64,000 bases of DNA from Promethearchaeota archaeon (GCA_019894975.1 JAGXNO010000017.1:1-64000), one strand, 5' to 3'; numbered from the stretch's first letter, positions 1 to 8,921 are shown. Notes: generated from the sequence alone by a model not told the origin. Numbers and translations: made by a program.

Positions 1-188
1 CATTGAAGATGTGCTTTATTGTTACCTCTTATTCTTTTAAAACTGAGATTATAGGTTTTTTTGATTTTTTTTGCTTTTTCAAAAAGCTTTTCTGCAATTT
101 TTCTATCAACGGTGTTTGGTATAAAATATTTTAGATAGTTTTTTCCACCGTTTTGAAATAGTCTTGGTAAATTTTCATAATCAAATCT
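1..188 (-). pseudogene. Open reading frame fragment cut by left window edge
   Basis: About 62 sense codons run leftward off the window, directly after a TAG stop. No ATG, GTG or TTG occurs in the frame. The translation is protein-like, with a basic, Lys-rich helical stretch (AEKLFEKAKKIKKTYN). It lies 17 bases downstream of the oxidoreductase gene on the same strand. A short ATG-started frame overlaps its 5' end in another phase, so a frameshifted gene start is possible. I do not recognise the family. It could be a decayed gene, a gene with a sequencing error at its start, or chance. Confidence 0.3.
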
Positions 189-205
189 CTATAATCTTTT
201 TTTTC

Positions 206-1561
206 TCATTCTTTTTTTTTAAAGCCCTCTTTAGGGCCATTACAACCTGGACATTTAAAATCATTTTGAAGATCTTTAAATAGAACTTCCATCAAGGCTT
301 CATCATATTCTTTTCCGCAGTTTTGGCATAAGTAAATATATAATTCCAACAATTCCCTGAGTTCATTTTTATCTACATCTTGCTCCATTTTTTTGTAGAC
401 GTAGGAGATTGCTTTAGTATCTCCAAATAATATTGCTCCTTTGAGTTTATTGTCTTTTAGCACCAATTTTTGATAACAGCAATCCTTTTTATCTGCCTTT
501 TTTAGAATTTCCCATCCTCCAGATAATTCTTCTTTAGAAGGATCAATAATTCCTATAGAAGTCAATTCTAAACCAATAATTTTAAGAGTATTTTTAGGAG
601 TTGTGCCATGGTATTCTACTTTCTTTAATCCAAGAACAGATGCTGCTACAATCTTTGATTGTTCCATACATGCTGGAATGATCCCCCAAATCTGATTATT
701 ATATTCGATACAGTCTCCTACTGCAAAAATATCATTTTCACTGGTTTCTAAATATTCATTTACTATTATGCCTTTATTGGTTTTAAGATTTGCATCTTGT
801 GCAATCTTAATTGTTGGTCTGATACCTGCTTGAATTATTACGATATCAGTCTTTAACACTTCCCCTCCTTTAAGTCTAATACCTTTAACTGAGCCATTAC
901 CTAGAATTTCCTCTGTGGCTGCGTCCAAGACTATCTTAATCCCTTTACTTTCAATTTCTTTTTTTAGCATATCTCCACATTCTAAATCCAATTGTCGGGG
1001 TAATAAGCGTGGAAAAAATTCAACTACAGTAGTATCTAACCCCGCCTTTTTTATTTGGTTTGCTAGTTCTAAACCTAGCAATCCACCACCAATAATAATT
1101 GCTTTTTTAACATTTTCATTGCTAATGAAACTTTTTATTTCAAGAGCATCATCAATATTACGTAAGGTGAACACTCCTTTCTTGTCATCCTTCAATTTCA
1201 CAGCATTCTTAATGGGAGGAATATTAGGCATACTTCCTAAAGCTAAGACAAGTTTATCATAAGAAATCGGATTATCTTTTCCTTCAATTTCTAATGTCTT
1301 AATCTTTGGGTTAATTTTTTTTATTTGAGTATTAAGGTTTAAGTTAATGTGCTTTTTTTCATACCAATCTTCCTTGAATACAATTAAATCATCAAGATTA
1401 ACAGTTTCAGAGATAAGTTCAGGTAAATTTATTCTTGTATAATATGGATACTTTTCTTGAGTATAAACGTCGATTTCTACCTCTTCATTCAGAAATCTTA
1501 TATTTTGAGCAGTAAATGTACCAGAAACATTATTTCCAATGATCACAATTTTTTTCATCAA
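206..1561 (-). CDS. FAD/NAD(P)-dependent oxidoreductase with C-terminal rubredoxin-like domain
   Basis: A 451-aa pyridine nucleotide-disulfide oxidoreductase of the NADH:rubredoxin reductase / NirB N-terminal type. The N-terminal Rossmann motif is IGNNVSG (residues 9-15), followed by PYYTRINLPELI, typical of this subfamily. A second dinucleotide motif, IIGGGLLGLELA, lies mid-protein, and the FAD-contacting IFAVGDC is near residue 280. The last 45 residues hold CQNCGKEYDE and CPGCNGPKEGF, a rubredoxin-like metal site, so an electron acceptor appears fused to the reductase. It probably moves electrons from NAD(P)H to a small redox protein. The true acceptor cannot be read from sequence. It is divergent from the ferredoxin-like gene at 1693. 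Two adjacent ATGs (1561, 1558) are possible starts. Confidence 0.85.
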   Translation of the reverse strand: MMKKIVIIGNNVSGTFTAQNIRFLNEEVEIDVYTQEKYPYYTRINLPELISETVNLDDLIVFKEDWYEKKHINLNLNTQIKKINPKIKTLEIEGKDNPISYDKLVLALGSMPNIPPIKNAVKLKDDKKGVFTLRNIDDALEIKSFISNENVKKAIIIGGGLLGLELANQIKKAGLDTTVVEFFPRLLPRQLDLECGDMLKKEIESKGIKIVLDAATEEILGNGSVKGIRLKGGEVLKTDIVIIQAGIRPTIKIAQDANLKTNKGIIVNEYLETSENDIFAVGDCIEYNNQIWGIIPACMEQSKIVAASVLGLKKVEYHGTTPKNTLKIIGLELTSIGIIDPSKEELSGGWEILKKADKKDCCYQKLVLKDNKLKGAILFGDTKAISYVYKKMEQDVDKNELRELLELYIYLCQNCGKEYDEALMEVLFKDLQNDFKCPGCNGPKEGFKKKE

Positions 1562-1692
1562 TTTTATTCATTTTTTTGATTTATTCATCTTATTTTAAGG
1601 TTTTTATTATGGTTTCTAAGTTTTGTATGAGTTTACCGAAAAAGAACATGTTCGAAATCAAAATTATAAAGCCTTTTCTATTTGAATTAACT

Positions 1693-2478
1693 ATGACTGA
1701 AGTAGAACAGTTAAAAAAAGTGAATAGAAAAATCATCAGAATCGATGAAGACTTATGTACGGGCTGTGGAAACTGTACTGTAGCATGTGCTGAAGCGGCA
1801 TTAGAAATTATTGATGGAAAAGCAAAAGTAGTTAATGATGTTTTCTGTGATGGTTTAGGGGCTTGCATAGGAGAGTGTCCAGAAGGTGCTCTCGAAATAA
1901 TCGAAAGAGAAGCAGTAGAATTTGATGAAGAAGAAGTTGAAAAGCGTTTAGAAGTGTTAAATAAGAAGAATCTCACAGAAACGGAACAAGTAAATCAAGT
2001 AGTTGCTGAACATGCACATCAATGTGGTTGTCCTTCTGCCCAAACTATGGTGTTTAATGAAGCTGAGACAGAAACAGAAGTAGGGGGAAAAGTTCCTTCA
2101 GCTTTACGACAATGGCCAGTTCAAATGCACTTAATAAATCCTAATGCTCCATATTATCAAGGTGCTGATGTATTGCTATCTGCTGATTGTGTTGGATTTT
2201 CTTATGGTGACTTTCATAGGGATTTCTTAAAACAAAAATCAATTGCGATCGCCTGCCCAAAACTAGATCAAGGAAAAGAAATATACATTGAAAAAATAAA
2301 AACCTTGATTGATGATGCTAAAATAAACACCCTTACAGTTGCAATTATGGAAGTTCCATGCTGTTCAGGCCTATTAGCTCTAGCTCAAGAAGGTGCTAAA
2401 CAAGCAAGCCGTAAAGTACCTATAAAATACGTAGTTGTAGGAATACAAGGAAATATTATAAAAGAAGAATGGGTATAA
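1693..2478 (+). CDS. Ferredoxin-domain iron-sulfur protein
   Basis: The N-terminal part carries two 4Fe-4S motifs: CTGCGNCTVAC followed by a more distant Cys, and CDGLGACIGECPEGA. These are followed by an acidic segment and a C-terminal domain with conserved-looking CGCPSA and PCCSG cysteines. This matches the ferredoxin-type proteins often found near hydroxylamine reductase (hcp) or Crp/Fnr-type genes in anaerobes. The reading frame opens at 1576, but the first 39 codons look non-coding and unlike the family, so ATG 1693 (MTEVEQ) is preferred, giving 261 aa. It is likely a cytoplasmic electron carrier or redox enzyme subunit. The divergent neighbour is the rubredoxin-tailed reductase, a possible partner. 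Confidence 0.75.
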   Translation: MTEVEQLKKVNRKIIRIDEDLCTGCGNCTVACAEAALEIIDGKAKVVNDVFCDGLGACIGECPEGALEIIEREAVEFDEEEVEKRLEVLNKKNLTETEQVNQVVAEHAHQCGCPSAQTMVFNEAETETEVGGKVPSALRQWPVQMHLINPNAPYYQGADVLLSADCVGFSYGDFHRDFLKQKSIAIACPKLDQGKEIYIEKIKTLIDDAKINTLTVAIMEVPCCSGLLALAQEGAKQASRKVPIKYVVVGIQGNIIKEEWV

Positions 2479-2498
2479 TTTTTTTTATCTTTTTATTA

Positions 2499-3152
2499 TT
2501 ATTTTTTGAGTAACACTTTTTTCTTAATGATTTTTCTTAGCATAACAGATAAAGCTGATTTAGATTTACCCATCTGATTAGCTAACTCTTCTAATGATAT
2601 TTTTCGGGGGATTTCGAAGAAACCTGCAGAGATTGCTCTATCAAGTATATTCAATTCATCCAATGTTAATTTGTTTTTATCATTTTCAATATTATATGGT
2701 GAAATCCCAATTCTCAATAATTCAAAATTAATTTTTTTCTGTTCAAAAAGAGTTAATAATTGATCTATGCGCTCTCTACTTGAAACTAATCTCCAGAAGG
2801 CAAAACCATCTTCAACTCTAACAGGAAAGTCAATGAGTACACCACACTTTATTATAGCATATAATAAATAAGGATCTTTTGTCTTGATGTTAAATTTTAC
2901 TCTCTTTTCTTCTTGTTCTAAAATGCTGAGCTCAAATACAGAAGGATGATTTCTTATTTCATCGATAATCTTTTCTATGTCGTAATGCATAATTTCAATT
3001 GCGGAATTTCCAATAGATTTCTCAAGATCATAAGGAAGAAAGTGTGAAATTTCCATTTTAACATCAGGGAACTCTTTAAATATGTGGGAGATCCATAATT
3101 GTTCAGGAAATTTAATTTTAACTCGTGCTAAACTTGTTTTACTTGTTTCCAT
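2499..3152 (-). CDS. HTH_10 (Bat-like) transcriptional regulator
   Basis: A 217-aa protein whose last 55 residues form the archaeal HTH_10 domain: LTLDELNILDRAISAGFFEIPR, then SLEELANQMGKSKSALSVMLR (shown here in overlapping parts). The N-terminal 150 residues are the usual poorly conserved sensor or ligand region, with no recognisable PAS or GAF motif. It is convergent with the ferredoxin-like gene and divergent from the flavoprotein at 3231, which may be its target. Its function is inferred from domain and context only. Confidence 0.75.
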   Translation of the reverse strand: METSKTSLARVKIKFPEQLWISHIFKEFPDVKMEISHFLPYDLEKSIGNSAIEIMHYDIEKIIDEIRNHPSVFELSILEQEEKRVKFNIKTKDPYLLYAIIKCGVLIDFPVRVEDGFAFWRLVSSRERIDQLLTLFEQKKINFELLRIGISPYNIENDKNKLTLDELNILDRAISAGFFEIPRKISLEELANQMGKSKSALSVMLRKIIKKKVLLKK

Positions 3153-3230
3153 CTTTTAATATTAGTATTCTACAATTTAAATTATTTTTCAGAGAACAAT
3201 AATTAATAAAAGAAATTGAATTGTAATAAT

Positions 3231-3830
3231 ATGATGGAAAACAAGAATCTGCTATTAGGCATTTGTGGAAGCCCCAGAAAGCAAGGAACAGATTATGCAA
3301 TCAATTATGCTTTACAGTATGCCAAGGATAAATTTGGGTTTGATACAGAATTTTGGTCTGTTAAAGGAAAAAATTTAATGTTCTGTACTCATTGTGATCA
3401 TTGTATCAGGGAGAAAAAGGGTTGTATTAATAAAGATGATTTACAAGAGTTATATCCCTTAATTGAAAGTGCAAAATTTTTAATTATTGGAACTCCTGTT
3501 TTTCAAGGTACTTTATCCGGACAATTAAAAACCCTTTTGGATCGTCTACGAGCATTAGTAGCTAAAAATCCAGAAGTGTTTAAGAATAAAGTTGGAGCCG
3601 CTCTAGCTGTAGGGGGTGACAGAAATGGTGGTCAAGAAATTGCTATTAGAAGTATTTTAGATTTTTTTCAACAAAATCATATTTTATCCGTATCTGGGGG
3701 TGCTTTTGGAGCAAATTTAGGTGCAAGTTTATGGAGTCAAGATTTGGGTTTGAAAGGAGTAGAATCAGATGGATATGGGCTAAGATCTATTAGAAAAGTC
3801 ATCAAAAGGATGGCGGAATTTATGGATTAA
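3231..3830 (+). CDS. NADPH-dependent FMN reductase / iron-sulfur flavoprotein family
   Basis: Flavodoxin-fold protein of about 200 aa. The FMN phosphate loop is CGSPRKQGTD near the N-terminus. The cysteine cluster CTHCDHCIREKKGC is that of archaeal iron-sulfur flavoproteins, followed by GTPVFQGTLSGQLKTLLDR, the usual flavin and dimer region. The frame is open from a TTG at 3216, but the ATG pair at 3231/3234 places the first strand (LLLGICGSP) at the expected distance, so 3231 is preferred. It may shuttle electrons between ferredoxin and acceptors. It stands alone, divergent from the HTH_10 regulator. Confidence 0.85.
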   Translation: MMENKNLLLGICGSPRKQGTDYAINYALQYAKDKFGFDTEFWSVKGKNLMFCTHCDHCIREKKGCINKDDLQELYPLIESAKFLIIGTPVFQGTLSGQLKTLLDRLRALVAKNPEVFKNKVGAALAVGGDRNGGQEIAIRSILDFFQQNHILSVSGGAFGANLGASLWSQDLGLKGVESDGYGLRSIRKVIKRMAEFMD

Positions 3831-3874
3831 ATTTCAAGAAATTAAGTCAGTTCTGAATATAATTAGTAATATTA

Positions 3875-4546
3875 ATGAATCCTAAATTATTTCCATACGA
3901 AAATAGATTTATAATTAATACCAAGAAATTGTACATGAGATATCAAAAAAAAGAACTCAAACATAAAATTAAGAGAGAACCATTAACTGATTATAAGAGG
4001 GGATTATTTATCGTAGTTTTATTCCTTTCTCTTGGGGTTGGACAACTAATATTTGTTATCTCAACACGGTCACAACTTATTTGGAGATATAATCCAGGAC
4101 CTTTATCGGGTAGTGAAATCGTTAATGTCCCACAAACTTATCTATTACCAGACAGATATGTATTTACTATTGCAGGGTACTTCCCTCACATTTTAAATGA
4201 GGATGTGGTTGGGAATGTAACTCTAATACACCAAGCTTCAGGGAAAACCTATTTTTTTAATTATACAATTGTTGGCTATTTAATGTATGAAAAAATGATA
4301 CTTGATGCTAAGACATTACATTTAGATCCAGGTACATATAATATCTCATGGGATAACAACGTTGACCGGTTTGAATATTATTTTACAACTCACGGTCTTT
4401 TTAATTTGTTTCCAAAAACCGATAGATTCCCTTATTTAGCTGAAACAGTTATATTAGTTGTTTCAATATTTGGATTAATTGCTTTTTTGGTTGCAGCAGT
4501 TAAAAAATATTTGAAAATAAAACGAAATTATTCTTTTTATAAATAA
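3875..4546 (+). CDS. Membrane protein with two transmembrane helices, unknown function
   Basis: 223 aa. A basic N-terminal tail of about 45 residues precedes a first helix (GLFIVVLFLSLGVGQLIFVI). A loop domain of about 110 residues follows, rich in beta-prone and aromatic residues with several N-x-S/T sites, and then a second helix (AETVILVVSIFGLIAFLVAAV) with a basic tail. The charge pattern puts both ends in the cytoplasm and the middle domain outside. No family was recognised. It lies 44 bp after the flavoprotein on the same strand and may be co-transcribed. Confidence 0.6.
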   Translation: MNPKLFPYENRFIINTKKLYMRYQKKELKHKIKREPLTDYKRGLFIVVLFLSLGVGQLIFVISTRSQLIWRYNPGPLSGSEIVNVPQTYLLPDRYVFTIAGYFPHILNEDVVGNVTLIHQASGKTYFFNYTIVGYLMYEKMILDAKTLHLDPGTYNISWDNNVDRFEYYFTTHGLFNLFPKTDRFPYLAETVILVVSIFGLIAFLVAAVKKYLKIKRNYSFYK

Positions 4547-4635
4547 AGTTTCAACTAACTTATTTTTATTTTAACTTAAAATTTAGATTAGTAACTCTCA
4601 ACAAAGGTTAATTTCAAAAAAAATGTAAAAAAAAA

Positions 4636-4950
4636 TTATTTGACACCAAATAATTTCTTTGCTTCCTTTATTCTGAGACCATTTATACCCCAAAGTTCTT
4701 TAAACCAATATTTTCCTTTATGAAGTACTGCGGGGGTATTTACTATACATCCATCAGCGTCACAAAAAGTTGATAAGAAATTTTTATCATGTAATAACTC
4801 ATGAACAAATTCCTCGTCATTTACATCTCTCTCAACGTATTTTACATCATTCTCTTTAAGCCAATCCTTAAGCTCGTGACAGCGGTGACAATCTTCCTTT
4901 GTAATCACAATGGGAGTATTTGCTTTAGCCATATTATTAAGATATTTCAT
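4636..4950 (-). CDS. Glutaredoxin-like protein
   Basis: 104 aa with a thioredoxin fold. The redox motif CHRC follows strand 1 (IVITKEDCHRC). YVERDVNDEEF is the typical glutaredoxin second strand, and NTPAVLHKGKYW supplies the cis-proline (TP). Two further cysteines in FCDADGCIV are unusual and may form a second disulfide or metal site. Translation may start at ATG 4950 or at the internal ATG six codons later. It is divergent from the glutaredoxin/FTR pair at 5.2 kb, suggesting a shared thiol-redox function. Confidence 0.8.
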   Translation of the reverse strand: MKYLNNMAKANTPIVITKEDCHRCHELKDWLKENDVKYVERDVNDEEFVHELLHDKNFLSTFCDADGCIVNTPAVLHKGKYWFKELWGINGLRIKEAKKLFGVK

Positions 4951-5167
4951 TGATATATAAAATTTTCATCTTTAGATTGTAATAAGAATTAAAAAAGGTA
5001 AAATGCTATTCAGTGAAAACGGCTAAAAAGTTAATAATAAATAAAATCTAAATTCAATAGGACTATTATTAAGATTTTAGGTATTTTTAATAATTTATTA
5101 GCATTAGATTATTATTATTTAAGGGTCTTTAATTGAATAAGCTTAAAGAAGAAATTATATGTCATGA

Positions 5168-5488
5168 GTGATGATTATGTCAATCGAAGATGTAATTGAT
5201 AATCTTGCAAAGGAAGTTGACGGTGAAAATGGTACTGATGAAAATATCTTGATTTTCACATTATCAACCTGCATGTGGTGTAAAAAATGTAAGACTTTTC
5301 TAAACGATCGTAATTTGAAATATCGATATGTTGAAGTGGATAAAATCGATCTAAAAGATAAATCAACTATCTTAAATTATCTTAGAGAAAAATATGATGC
5401 AAGAATATCCTATCCGTTCCTTGTATGTGAAAGCGGACATGTTGTAGGATACAACCCTAATCAATATGAAGAGCTATTTAATAAGTGA
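5168..5488 (+). CDS. Glutaredoxin-like protein preceding FTR
   Basis: 106 aa. ILIFTLSTCMWCKKC contains the CxxC active site (CMWC) after strand 1. YRYVEVDKIDL and the cis-Pro region ISYPFLV complete a glutaredoxin fold. The N-terminus has several possible Met starts (5168, 5171, 5177). The next gene begins 10 bases after its stop, with its ribosome site spanning this stop, so the two are almost certainly one operon. The likely role is as a substrate or relay protein for the ferredoxin:thioredoxin reductase chain encoded next. That partnership is inferred from context. Confidence 0.82.
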   Translation: MMIMSIEDVIDNLAKEVDGENGTDENILIFTLSTCMWCKKCKTFLNDRNLKYRYVEVDKIDLKDKSTILNYLREKYDARISYPFLVCESGHVVGYNPNQYEELFNK

Positions 5489-5493
5489 GGGGA
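5487..5493 (+). promoter_or_regulatory. Shine-Dalgarno that decides the FTR start
   Basis: GAGGGGA overlaps the stop codon of the glutaredoxin gene and sits 5 bases before ATG 5499. It supports that start over the in-frame upstream ATG at 5466, which has no such signal and would overlap the previous gene by 23 bases. Confidence 0.65.
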
Positions 5494-5498
5494 TTCAA

Positions 5499-5867
5499 AT
5501 GGATATGGAAACAAAAGAAGGAATGAAAGAATATATTAATCAAGTAGCTGAAACAAATAATTGGATTAATAATCAAGAAAAAAGAACTTATGAGGATTTA
5601 ATTGATGGATTAGTTGATAACAAAAGAAATCTAGGATATCAATCTTGCCCATGTAGATTTGCAAGTGGTAAAAGGGAGTTAGACAGGGATCTCATATGTC
5701 CGTGTAATTATGCTGCTCAAGATATAAAAGAATATTTTGCATGTTATTGTAATCTTTTTTTGAGTCCCGATTTCTATGATAAAGGAATAAACTATATAAT
5801 TGTTCCAGAAAGAAGACCGATTGAAAAAGAAAATGCTACATTGGAATACATTAATCAGCAAAAATAA
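5499..5867 (+). CDS. Ferredoxin:thioredoxin reductase catalytic-type subunit
   Basis: 122 aa from ATG 5499. Three cysteine pairs give the family signature: C50-P-C52 (SCPCRFASG), C67-P-C69 (LICPCNYA) and C82-Y-C84 (ACYCNLFLSPDF). In plant FTR the last pair is CHC, while a CYC/CFC variant and the spacing here are common in archaeal and bacterial members. These cysteines hold a 4Fe-4S cluster next to a redox-active disulfide, which passes electrons from ferredoxin to a thioredoxin or glutaredoxin. No variable subunit is nearby. Being coupled to the upstream glutaredoxin gene, that protein is the obvious electron acceptor. The frame could start at 5466, but the Shine-Dalgarno favours 5499. Confidence 0.85.
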   Translation: MDMETKEGMKEYINQVAETNNWINNQEKRTYEDLIDGLVDNKRNLGYQSCPCRFASGKRELDRDLICPCNYAAQDIKEYFACYCNLFLSPDFYDKGINYIIVPERRPIEKENATLEYINQQK

Positions 5868-5946
5868 TTTTTTTATACCAATTAATCTTTCCAAAACTCT
5901 TTTTTTTAATATTATGTAATCAGATTATCAATATTTCATAATCTAA

Positions 5947-5958
5947 ATTTTTAAATAT
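5947..5958 (+). promoter_or_regulatory. TATA-like element, probable leaderless promoter
   Basis: TTTTTAAATATT lies about 27 bases before ATG 5980. This is the spacing expected of an archaeal TATA box when the transcript starts at the initiation codon, and it supports the small gene that follows. Confidence 0.5.
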
Positions 5959-5979
5959 TGCATATCCTCTTTAATAAAT

Positions 5980-6138
5980 ATGCCAGATAATGAAATGTCT
6001 GATGATGACTTAGAGAGAGAACTAGATAAGGCTTTTAAAGAAAACGAACCTAAAAAAGACAACTGTGGAACAGCAATACCCGCGAATCAAGAGGTCGGCG
6101 TTCAAAGGACAAATGTAAAACTAAAAAATGATGAATAA
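5980..6138 (+). CDS. Small acidic/basic protein, 52 aa
   Basis: An ATG-started frame of 52 codons. The N-terminal half is acidic (MPDNEMSDDDLERELDKAF) and probably helical. The rest is polar, with a single cysteine (KKDNCGTAIPA). No family was recognised. In its favour are the TATA-like element at leaderless spacing, normal codon use, and a position filling an otherwise empty gap between two redox genes. Against it are the short length and lack of a known homologue from memory. Confidence 0.45.
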   Translation: MPDNEMSDDDLERELDKAFKENEPKKDNCGTAIPANQEVGVQRTNVKLKNDE

Positions 6139-6274
6139 ATATTCATAAATTTAATTTTTATTCCTATTTTTTTAATCTATTTATTTCCTATGTATTCAAT
6201 CTAAATTAATGACAAATTAAAACAACAATATAAACTTATTAAAAGATCTCAATTTAATAATTAGTGTTATTATC

Positions 6275-7258
6275 ATGAAAGAGCGTATTAAAGGAAGGAA
6301 GAATTTTCCTACTGAGGAAGTAGATTCTGACAATTTTCTTAGCGATAATGAGATAAGAAAACTCATAAATCGGAAAAAAAAGATTAAATTTTCTCAAGAA
6401 GATTTTGATAAACTTTTCAATTGTGTTCATTGTGGGGAATGCGAAACGGAACCTGAAAGATTCTTATTAAAACAAAAATTTATTGAAGATGGTAATACTT
6501 TTGATGAGAAAAACGAAATGCTTGAATACTTTCAAAAGTATAGAACTCCTTATCCCACAAATAAAATGAGAATAAAGATCCCAGAAGGAATTCCATCCGA
6601 ATCAGATACACTCTTCTTTATGGGATGCCTTTCTACAATAAGAATCCCAAAATATACTGAGCATGCGCTTCAATATCTCTTAAATCAAAATATTGACTTT
6701 ACAATTCTAGAAGAAGAAATTTGTTGCGGGTGGCATTTACTTGCGAGTGGTTTGAAATCTGAATTTGAAGTTTGTATCAATGAAAACGCAAAAGTGTTCG
6801 AAAAATATAGGAGAGTAATTTGTTTATGTCCAGCATGCTTTTACCTATTTAAAACATACTTATTACCAAAACTGAATACAGATTTAGAAATTAAATATAT
6901 TTCAGACTACATTAAACCCTCTGAATCAAAACATTTAGGTAGAGTTGGGGTTCAACATTTATGTCAATTGATGAATAGAGGTAAGGAAGGTGTAGATACA
7001 TTAGTCAATGCTTCTCTTAAAAGAAGTGGTTATGAGGTTATTGATGTACCCCATTGGTGTTGTGGAGGAGGAACTGGTTGGATGGGAAGAACATCTATAA
7101 TTGAAAGTGTAGCTCGTAAAAGAATGTCAGATTTTAATAGAGAGGATATTGATTATGTAACAACTTATTGTCCCTCATGTTGGTGGATCCTACGCAGGTT
7201 TAGTAAATTGTGTAAAATCAAACCGAAAGCAAAAGATTTATTTGAGCTTTTGCTATAA
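6275..7258 (+). CDS. CCG-domain iron-sulfur protein, HdrB/GlpC-like
   Basis: 327 aa. An N-terminal CVHCGEC cluster (around residue 51) is followed by two cysteine-rich CCG domains. The first has FFMGCLST, EICCGWHLLASG and CLCPACFYLF. The second has HLCQL, WCCGGGTGWMG and TYCPSCWWIL. Paired CCG domains bind unusual 4Fe-4S clusters in HdrB and quinone- or thiol-linked reductases. With only one conventional Cys cluster and no HdrA or HdrC beside it, it is likely a stand-alone thiol- or disulfide-linked electron transfer protein. The acceptor is unknown. Position after the FTR/glutaredoxin genes fits thiol redox work. Confidence 0.75.
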   Translation: MKERIKGRKNFPTEEVDSDNFLSDNEIRKLINRKKKIKFSQEDFDKLFNCVHCGECETEPERFLLKQKFIEDGNTFDEKNEMLEYFQKYRTPYPTNKMRIKIPEGIPSESDTLFFMGCLSTIRIPKYTEHALQYLLNQNIDFTILEEEICCGWHLLASGLKSEFEVCINENAKVFEKYRRVICLCPACFYLFKTYLLPKLNTDLEIKYISDYIKPSESKHLGRVGVQHLCQLMNRGKEGVDTLVNASLKRSGYEVIDVPHWCCGGGTGWMGRTSIIESVARKRMSDFNREDIDYVTTYCPSCWWILRRFSKLCKIKPKAKDLFELLL

Positions 7259-7269
7259 ATATATCGAAT

Positions 7270-8921
7270 TTATTTTAATTCAGGAATTAATATTATAAAA
7301 TTGCTTCCTTGTTCATAATCATTTTCAACACGGTTTTCAACCCAAATTTTTCCATCATAATTTTTAATGATTTTTTTCACTAGAGATAACCCAATACCCA
7401 TACCTCTCACTCTTTTATCTCTTTTATGGCCTTTTTGAAAAATAGCTTCTTTATTTTCATCAAAAATTCCTATACCATTATCCATGAACTCCAATTTTAT
7501 ATATTCCTTTTGATTAAATTTCTCTCTTAAAACTCTAATTTGGACTTCTACGATCTCATTTCTATTGTATTTAATTGCATTATGTAGAATGTTTTCGAAT
7601 ACATCTAGCAGAAATTCATTTGCTAATACAACAATCTCTTCTTTTTTTTTATTTAAATTAATATCTAATTCTTTTCCTTGGGTGCTTTTATTAGCAAAAA
7701 TTATAGCTTCATCCAGAAATTTATAAAGATCTACTTTCTTTAATGTCATCTCGGTTTCCTGAAGTTTAGAAAGTTTTCGCACGTTATCAATTAATTTGAC
7801 ACCCCGGTTAATCTGGTTGTCAATAATTTGAAAAATTTCGTCTATTTGCTCCGGACCTTCTGACTTTTCTTTCAAAATTGTTATTAGTTCCGCTGATGAT
7901 TGTATATTATGAAAAATATTGTTCATGTCATGAGTAAAAATATCCTTATAAAATTCAGCACGTTCATAAGCATCCCTATATTTTTTCTCGGATTTTTTCA
8001 ATTCCTGCTCAGCGTGTTGGTGTTCGGTTATATCTTTAAAACTCCATACCCGCCCTACATTTCTTCCATCATGTAATAATGGGCAAGAATATTGCTCAAA
8101 AATCCTACCATCCTTGAAAAATATCATATCATATGCGTCTTCTGATGTTTTTCTGAGGTTATACATTTTTAGTAGAAATTAGAGGGTTCTTTTAACTGAT
8201 TGACTATGTACTCCAACAGTTTCTTAAAATCCAGTTGTTCAATTATCTCTTCGGGTATACGCCACATATAGATAAATCGAGCATTTATATTCGTAATAAA
8301 ATCATCATCATTAATTGCTAGGATTCCATCAGCCGTTGCTTCGAAAGTTGCTCTTAATAATTCTTTACTTTCTCTTAATGCACTTTCAGCGTTTAGACGC
8401 TCAATAGCATCGCCCAGAATTTGGGAAAATATGCGCAAAATAGCAAAATCTTTACCTTTCCATTGAGTATTTTCTAGAACTCTAATAAAACATACATATC
8501 CAGCAATATCTCTTTTAATATAAATAGGAAAAGCTAAAAGGGATTTGATTTCTTGCTGTTGCATAAATACTCTTACAGATTTTGCATTATCAGGTAAAGA
8601 AGAAACATCTCTTATGTTGACAAAACTAATTTTATCAATTTGTTCCTTCCACCAAGATATTTGTTGAGTATCTATTTTTTTTAATTTTATCAATTGAGAA
8701 GAAATCCCTTCAGCACACCACTCATGAGTATGTTCTATGTTTGCTTTATCCCCATTAAAAAGAAAAAGTGATACTCGATTTGCTTGAGATAAAAGCCCTA
8801 AATCTTGAAAGGATGAATTAATCGCATCATCCAGATTAATATTACCGACAAATCTAGAAGAAATTGATGAGATAACCTTTTCAAAATTCAATCTGCTTTC
8901 TAATGACACTTTTCCTTCCAC
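7270..8921 (-). pseudogene. Sensor histidine kinase (GAF-PAS-HisKA-HATPase) split by a frameshift
   Basis: Reading leftward, 8921-8169 encodes a GAF domain (about residues 10-180) and the first half of a PAS domain (ATADGILAINDDDFITNINA). It stops with SNFY-TAA. From 8166 the other half of the same PAS continues in another phase (DAYDMIFFKDGRIFEQYSC, then GRVWSFKDITEH). This is followed by a phosphoacceptor helix (FTHDMNNIFHNI), the N box NAIKYN, and the G boxes DNGIGI and GMGIGLSLVKKI. Restoring one base near 8166-8171 (for example TAC TTA AAA ATG) joins them cleanly. It is either a young pseudogene or an assembly error. An intact gene would make a soluble cytoplasmic kinase of about 550 aa. 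Confidence 0.8.

Noticed and set aside
915..1262. Plus-strand reading frame of 115 codons opposite the FAD/NAD oxidoreductase
   Set aside because: Serine- and phenylalanine-rich antisense composition, no start signal, wholly inside a conserved gene on the other strand.
1576..1692. N-terminal extension of the ferredoxin-like gene from 1576
   Set aside because: The 39 extra residues (FKVFIMVSKFCMSLPKK type) do not resemble the family and there is no ribosome site; ATG 1693 fits the domain start.
5466..5498. Upstream ATG of the FTR gene overlapping the glutaredoxin gene
   Set aside because: The clear GAGGGGA site 5 bases before ATG 5499 favours the shorter protein.
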